DNA of 64,000 bases, taken from Ascidiaceihabitans sp034111945 (lineage in GTDB: Bacteria > Pseudomonadota > Alphaproteobacteria > Rhodobacterales > Rhodobacteraceae). The notes beneath the pieces are model-generated. The model worked only from the letters and a program-made list of their open reading frames with translations, was not told the origin of the DNA and ran no database searches. Below, one piece after another: positions 59,912 through 64,000 of this stretch. Location: contig JBLHSG010000012.1 of assembly GCA_047626725.1 (NCBI GenBank), positions 1 through 64,000 on the forward strand, in the 5' to 3' direction. How positions within the stretch are numbered: position 1 is the stretch's first letter; every line of letters starts with the position of its first letter. A program made the position numbers and the translations under genes.

Positions 59912-61270
59912 ATGGCATTTGACTATGATCTATTCGTAATCGGCGGGGGCTCTGGTGGGGTTCGGGCCGCACGTGTGGCCGCTGGTGATAACGGTGCGCG
60001 CGTCGCATTGGCCGAAGAAAGCCGCTATGGCGGCACCTGCGTAATCCGTGGCTGTGTTCCTAAAAAACTGATGGTGTTCGCATCCGGTTACGCCAATGTC
60101 GAAGCCGAGGCAGGGGCCTATGGTTGGGATCTGACGTTGGGCAATTTCGACTGGTCCCGTTTCAAAGGCACATTGCACGCCGAACTGGACCGTCTTGAGG
60201 CAATCTATCGCCGCCTGTTGGCCAACGCCGGTGTTGAAACATTCGACGCCCGCGCCACGGTCAAAGACGCGCACACGGTTGTGTTGTCCACTGGCGAAGA
60301 AAAAACCGCCAAGCATATTCTGGTCGCAACCGGTGGTCGCCCGACACGTCCCGACATCGCAAACGCCGATCTGGGCATTGTGTCTGACGACCTGTTTGAT
60401 TTGCCCGCATTGCCCAAATCCATGCTGATTGTTGGCGGCGGTTACATCGCGTCCGAATTTGCCGGTGTGATGAACGGTCTGGGCGTCAAGGTCACGCAAT
60501 TCTATCGCGGCGAACAAATCCTACGCGGTTTTGACAACGAAGCCCGCACGCTGGTTGCCGAACAGATGGTCGAAAAAGGCATCGATCTACAATTGAACAC
60601 CAACATCGCCGAGATGGAAAAACGGGATGGCGGCATCTGGGTGAAATCGACAAACGGCGATGAAACCGTATTTGACCAAGTGCTGTTCGCCACGGGCCGC
60701 AAACCCAACACCGATGATTTGGGACTGGAACAGGCCGGCGTCAAACTGGACCGTGCCAGCGCCGTCGAGGTGACCGAATTTAGCCAAACCGCTGTGCCAT
60801 CAATCTATGCGATCGGCGATGTGACCAACCGCGTGAACCTGACGCCTGTCGCAATTCGCGAAGCCATGGCGTTTGTCGAAACGGTATTCAAAGCCAATCC
60901 GACCCCTGTGGATCACGACCTGATTCCATCGGCGATTTTCACGCAGCCGGAAATGGGCACTGTGGGTTTGGGCGAAGAAGACGCGCGTGCGCAGGAACCG
61001 ATCGAAGTCTACGCCACCACGTTCAAACCGATGCAGTCGTCCTTTGCGGGGCAGCCGGATCGTGTGCTGATGAAACTGATTGTGTCCCAAGCCACGCGCA
61101 AGGTACTTGGGTGCCATATCGTCGCACCGGCCGCGGGTGAAATGATCCAATTGGCCGGAATTGCTGTGAAAATGGGCGCAACCAAAGAAGATTTCGACGC
61201 GACAGTGGCGGTTCACCCGACCATGTCCGAAGAAATGGTTACAATGAAAATGCCCGTGCGAACTTCGTGA
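59912..61270 (+). CDS. gor: Glutathione-disulfide reductase
   Basis: A 452-residue flavoprotein that reduces glutathione disulfide with NADPH. The FAD motif is VIGGGSGGVRAAR, the redox disulfide is in GGTCVIRGCVPKK, the NADPH motif is VGGGYIASEFAG followed by a Tyr-Arg (FYRGEQILRG), and the dimer His-Glu pair is HPTMSEE. The arginine pattern after the second glycine motif supports NADPH preference. It is the third gene of the rpiA operon, where the pentose pathway supplies NADPH. Confidence 0.96.
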   Translation: MAFDYDLFVIGGGSGGVRAARVAAGDNGARVALAEESRYGGTCVIRGCVPKKLMVFASGYANVEAEAGAYGWDLTLGNFDWSRFKGTLHAELDRLEAIYRRLLANAGVETFDARATVKDAHTVVLSTGEEKTAKHILVATGGRPTRPDIANADLGIVSDDLFDLPALPKSMLIVGGGYIASEFAGVMNGLGVKVTQFYRGEQILRGFDNEARTLVAEQMVEKGIDLQLNTNIAEMEKRDGGIWVKSTNGDETVFDQVLFATGRKPNTDDLGLEQAGVKLDRASAVEVTEFSQTAVPSIYAIGDVTNRVNLTPVAIREAMAFVETVFKANPTPVDHDLIPSAIFTQPEMGTVGLGEEDARAQEPIEVYATTFKPMQSSFAGQPDRVLMKLIVSQATRKVLGCHIVAPAAGEMIQLAGIAVKMGATKEDFDATVAVHPTMSEEMVTMKMPVRTS

Positions 61271-61377
61271 CGCGGAACGCTTGAAATTTGTGGTTTAGGG
61301 CACAGGTATTATAGCAACATAGATAGACAAAAACTGTTACACCAATGCGAACGGTAATTTAAGGGAAGTACACACAT

Positions 61378-62613
61378 ATGGCTGGCAACACAGGCGGCCC
61401 CTGGGGGGGCGGTGGTAATTCCGGGGGCAATTCCGGCGGCAACAACGGCTCAAACGGCGGTTCCAACGGGAACGGTTCGAACGGCGACGGCAATCGTGGC
61501 AACAATGGCGGCGGACGACGCCCCGATGGCGAAGGCTCGCAAATTCCGGAAATCGACGAACTGGTGAAAAAAGGCCAAGAGCAACTGCGCGTCCTGATGG
61601 GCGGTCGTGGTGGCAAAGGCGGCTCCGGTGGCGGACAGGGCGGCGGCGCAGGCCCCGCATTTACCCGTGGCACCGTGGGCCTTGGCATTGCAGCGGCCGT
61701 CGTTTTGTGGGGACTGGCCAGCTTTTATACCGTCAAACCCGAAGAACAATCTGTTGAACTGTTCCTTGGCGAATTCTCAGGTATCGGCGAGCAAGGCTTG
61801 AACTTTGCCCCTTGGCCATTGGTCAAAGCCGAAGTGTTTGCTGTGACAACCAACCAAACCGAATCCATCGGTGAAGGTCGTGGATCTGCGGGCAACGAAG
61901 GTTTGATGCTGACGACGGACGAAAACATCGTCGACATTGATTTCGAAGTTGTTTGGAACATCAAAAACGCCAAAGACTACAAATTCAGTCTGAAAGAACC
62001 GCAAGCCGCAGTTATTGCGATTTCCGAGGCGGCGATGCGCGAGATTATCTCGCAATCCGAACTGGCCCCGATCCTGTCACGTGACCGTGGTCTTGTTGAA
62101 CAAAGCGTTCAGGAACTGATCCAGCGCACATTGGACAACCGTAAAACCGGTATCAACATCCTGCGTGTGAACGTCAAAAAAGTTGAGCCACCCAGCCAGG
62201 TTGTCCGCATGGTCAACGCCGATGGCAGCGTCGAAGATGTGTCTGTTGTTGACGCCTTTCTTGACGTGCAAGCGGCCGAACAGGAACGCGACCGTCTAGA
62301 ACGCCAAGCGGATGCCTATGCAAACCGTAAAGCTGCCGAGGCACGTGGTGAATCTGCACAATTGCTCGAGGCCGCCGAAGGCTACCGCGCGCGTCTTGTG
62401 AACGGATCAATCGGTGAGGCCAGCGCGTTTTTGGCCGTTTTGGCAGAATACAAAGCTGCACCAGAAGTGACCCGCAAACGTCTGTATCTAGAGACGATGG
62501 AAAAAGTTCTGGGCGACGTCGACAAGATCATTCTTGAAAACAACGAAAACGGCCAAGGCGTGGTGCCATACCTGCCCTTGAACGAATTGCGTAAAAACGG
62601 AGGATCAAACTAA
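61378..62613 (+). CDS. hflK: FtsH protease regulator HflK
   Basis: A 411-residue SPFH/band-7 membrane protein. The N-terminal 95 residues are Gly/Asn-rich and disordered, with a short RRPDGEGSQIPEIDELVKKGQEQLRVLMG helix (quoted parts: PEIDELVKKGQEQL). One membrane helix (about 100-118) is followed by the SPFH domain and a C-terminal coiled coil. With HflC it forms a periplasmic cage around FtsH and modulates membrane proteolysis. It ends one base before hflC in an ATG overlap. Confidence 0.95.
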   Translation: MAGNTGGPWGGGGNSGGNSGGNNGSNGGSNGNGSNGDGNRGNNGGGRRPDGEGSQIPEIDELVKKGQEQLRVLMGGRGGKGGSGGGQGGGAGPAFTRGTVGLGIAAAVVLWGLASFYTVKPEEQSVELFLGEFSGIGEQGLNFAPWPLVKAEVFAVTTNQTESIGEGRGSAGNEGLMLTTDENIVDIDFEVVWNIKNAKDYKFSLKEPQAAVIAISEAAMREIISQSELAPILSRDRGLVEQSVQELIQRTLDNRKTGINILRVNVKKVEPPSQVVRMVNADGSVEDVSVVDAFLDVQAAEQERDRLERQADAYANRKAAEARGESAQLLEAAEGYRARLVNGSIGEASAFLAVLAEYKAAPEVTRKRLYLETMEKVLGDVDKIILENNENGQGVVPYLPLNELRKNGGSN

Positions 62614-63500
62614 TGCGGTCCATTAACTATCTGATCCCCGTCGTTGTTATTCTGGTTGCGGGCGTGTTGTCCTCGATCTTTATTGTGGACGAACGTGAAA
62701 AGGCGCTGGTTCTGCGTCTGGGGCAAATCAAACAAGAGATCACTGATCCCGGTTTGGCCTTTAAAATTCCATTGCTGGACGAAGTTGTCCGCTACGAAGA
62801 CCGTATCCTGACGCTGGAAACCGACCTGATTCAGGTCACGCCAGATGACCAACGTCGCTTGGACGTGGATGCGTTTGTTTTGTACCGCATCGCGGACATC
62901 AAACAGTTCCGTCAGGCCACCGGTGTGGGCGGCGAAGCTGAGGCGCGTGCGCAGTTAAAAGGTATCTTGAACAGCCAAATTCGTGCTGTTTTAGGTGGCC
63001 GTGGCGTGACGTCGAACACGATCTTGTCGCCAGAACGTGCGGCATTGATGCAAAGCATTCGCCAACAGGCTGACAACCGTGCCTCTGCTTTGGGCCTGTC
63101 GATTGTTGATGTGCGTTTGCGTCAAACCAACCTGCCAAAGCAAAACTTCTCTGCGACTTTGCAGCGGATGATTGCGGAGCGGGATCGTGAAGCCACAGAT
63201 GAACGCGCCCGTGGTCGTGAAGCGGCGCAACGTGTGACGGCGCAAGCGGACAGAACCTACGAAGAAATCCTGTCAGAAGCCCGTCGTGATGCACGTATCA
63301 TCGAAGGTGAAGCAGACGCGGAACGCAACGGTATCTTTGCCGAAGCCTATGGCCAAGACATTGAATTCTTTGAATTCTACCGCTCTTTGTCTGCATACGA
63401 ACTTGCGCTTCAGGGCAAGAATTCAACCATGGTGATGTCACCGGACAGCGAATTCTTTAACTACCTGAAAAGCGACGGAGGCTCAGCAGCATCCAACTGA
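62613..63500 (+). CDS. hflC: FtsH protease regulator HflC
   Basis: A 295-residue partner of HflK. One N-terminal membrane helix (about residues 5-22) precedes the SPFH domain (EREKALVLRLGQIKQEI and DAFVLYRIADIKQF). A long Arg/Glu/Ala coiled coil (about 180-235) and the family end FFEFYRSLSAYELAL follow. The start shares one base with the hflK stop. Its own stop lies inside the coding region of the next small gene. Conserved order with a DUF2065 gene supports the assignment. Confidence 0.96.
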   Translation: MRSINYLIPVVVILVAGVLSSIFIVDEREKALVLRLGQIKQEITDPGLAFKIPLLDEVVRYEDRILTLETDLIQVTPDDQRRLDVDAFVLYRIADIKQFRQATGVGGEAEARAQLKGILNSQIRAVLGGRGVTSNTILSPERAALMQSIRQQADNRASALGLSIVDVRLRQTNLPKQNFSATLQRMIAERDREATDERARGREAAQRVTAQADRTYEEILSEARRDARIIEGEADAERNGIFAEAYGQDIEFFEFYRSLSAYELALQGKNSTMVMSPDSEFFNYLKSDGGSAASN

Positions 63501-63700
63501 TTGCGCTGACCTTACTGGCCTTCGGGTTGGTCATGATAATCGAGGGGCTGGCATACGTGCTGGCCCCTCAGCTTATTGAACGTGTGCTCGAGGTGTTGCG
63601 CAGCCTGCCGATCGCGTCGCGCCGCCAAATGGGCGCACTGGTTGCCGTGACAGGATTGATCTGCATCTGGGCGGCATTCCAATTTGGCCTATCGCTCTGA
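63497..63700 (+). CDS. DUF2065 small membrane protein with a non-standard start
   Basis: A 67-residue protein with two membrane helices (about 2-22 and 47-64). The strings FGLVMIIEGLAYVLAP and the C-terminal VTGLICIWAAFQ match the DUF2065 family that follows hflC in many alphaproteobacteria. No ATG, GTG or TTG begins at the family N-terminus: the frame there has ATC, CTG, ATT. I use CTG 63497, which shares CTGA with the hflC stop. The first standard starts (TTG 63527, ATG 63533) would cut the first helix. Function unknown. Confidence 0.65.
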   Translation: MIALTLLAFGLVMIIEGLAYVLAPQLIERVLEVLRSLPIASRRQMGALVAVTGLICIWAAFQFGLSL

Positions 63701-63942
63701 CGCCACAGCGCAGGGCCGGGTTTTTCGGCAAATATCCGATCAAATGTTACAGAAATTGGTTAATTCGCAGTCTGTGTTCACGGTTTAGTAACATCCGATT
63801 GAAAGGCTGCTTAGACATTCCAAGTTTCATATTGCAGTCTCGTACACCTACATGCAGGCTGTTCGGTAACGTGCATGCCGCAGTTTTATCATGTGCGACA
63901 CGGCCCAGAACGGCCTGATTAATCAACGACTGGAGACGATGA

Positions 63943-64000
63943 ATGCAGCCCCAAGCGGTAGCCCTCTCGAAACAAATCCAACCTTTAACGCAGACACGCG
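63943..64000 (+). CDS. Start of a protein, probably a Do-type periplasmic serine protease (partial)
   Basis: Only the first 19 codons are in the window. GGAG precedes the ATG at 63943 by seven bases. An ATG four bases earlier in another frame is too close to the site. The sequence begins MQPQAVALSKQIQPLTQTR, which is basic and polar, as before a signal peptide. In alphaproteobacteria hflK-hflC-DUF2065 is commonly followed by a DegP-type protease, so that identity is inferred from position alone. The 242 bases before it hold no gene or clear promoter. Confidence 0.4.
   Translation, partial: MQPQAVALSKQIQPLTQTR

Noticed and set aside
63701..63942. Heat-shock or sigma-E type promoter before the last partial gene
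   Set aside because: Candidate hexamers such as TTGAAA near 63800 have no partner at suitable spacing, so a promoter call is not supported.

Overview
The window is a chromosomal segment of a marine-type alphaproteobacterium, almost certainly order Rhodobacterales (Roseobacter-like). The evidence is the gene content and order: class I PHA genes phaZ/phaC/phaP/phaR, hflK-hflC-DUF2065 followed by the start of what is probably a Do-type protease, purA-DUF2842, single-chain L-serine dehydratase, SdhE, LdtR-like MarR, DUF1194 and DUF6524 proteins, and moderately GC-rich coding sequence throughout. Genes are packed tightly, often with 1- or 4-base stop/start overlaps. No gene-free stretch exceeds 300 bases. 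I see no rRNA, tRNA, CRISPR array, insertion sequence or prophage.

Layout. 0-12 kb: aspartate aminotransferase, a XRE regulator overlapping sdhE, an LdtR-like MarR regulator, an operon of gloA plus three tandem secreted DUF1194 (von Willebrand A-like) proteins, a Slam-like outer-membrane barrel with its probable surface lipoprotein, thyA-folA, an AT-rich DUF4238 gene that looks acquired, and a cytochrome P450. 12-18 kb: a cold-shock protein, an ArsC-like protein, a complete bufferin operon (bufA-bufB-bufC-bufD) predicted to make a copper-binding modified peptide, thrS, and an MFS transporter. 19-25 kb: two alpha/beta hydrolases, a VOC protein and a degenerate M15-like protein in one operon, then two tandem LysM plus solute-binding fusion proteins and another hydrolase. 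25-30 kb: the PHA storage locus, with candidate PhaR operators of the form CTGC-N3-GCAG before phaP and phaR. 30-39.5 kb: a nine-gene operon for uptake of an amine or amino acid and its catabolism through gamma-glutamylation (ABC transporter, two glutamine-synthetase-like ligases, glutamine amidotransferase, PuuB-like oxidase, DegT-type aminotransferase). 39.5-50 kb: paired TerB proteins, rlmJ, a six-bladed-propeller lactonase-like protein, pyrG, secG, a cobalt-type nitrile hydratase operon, and purA. 50-64 kb: an MFS exporter behind a MerR-type promoter, a large acidic alanine-rich protein, thiamine pyrophosphokinase, two DMT exporters, GST-sdaA, rpiA-(membrane protein)-gor, and hflK-hflC-DUF2065.

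How the parts fit. The bufferin operon is the most striking candidate system. A secreted precursor with four cysteines is encoded directly upstream of the DUF692 (MNIO) enzyme, the DUF2063 partner and a DoxX membrane protein, all translationally coupled and served by a good sigma-70-type promoter. The Slam/lipoprotein pair is a probable type XI secretion module. The PHA locus appears internally autoregulated. The gamma-glutamylation operon links transport to degradation, with a hairpin between the binding-protein gene and the permease genes.

Limits: all functions are read from protein motifs, gene neighbourhood and remembered family features. No alignment or database search was run, and start codons were chosen from ribosome-binding sites, overlaps and signal peptides.
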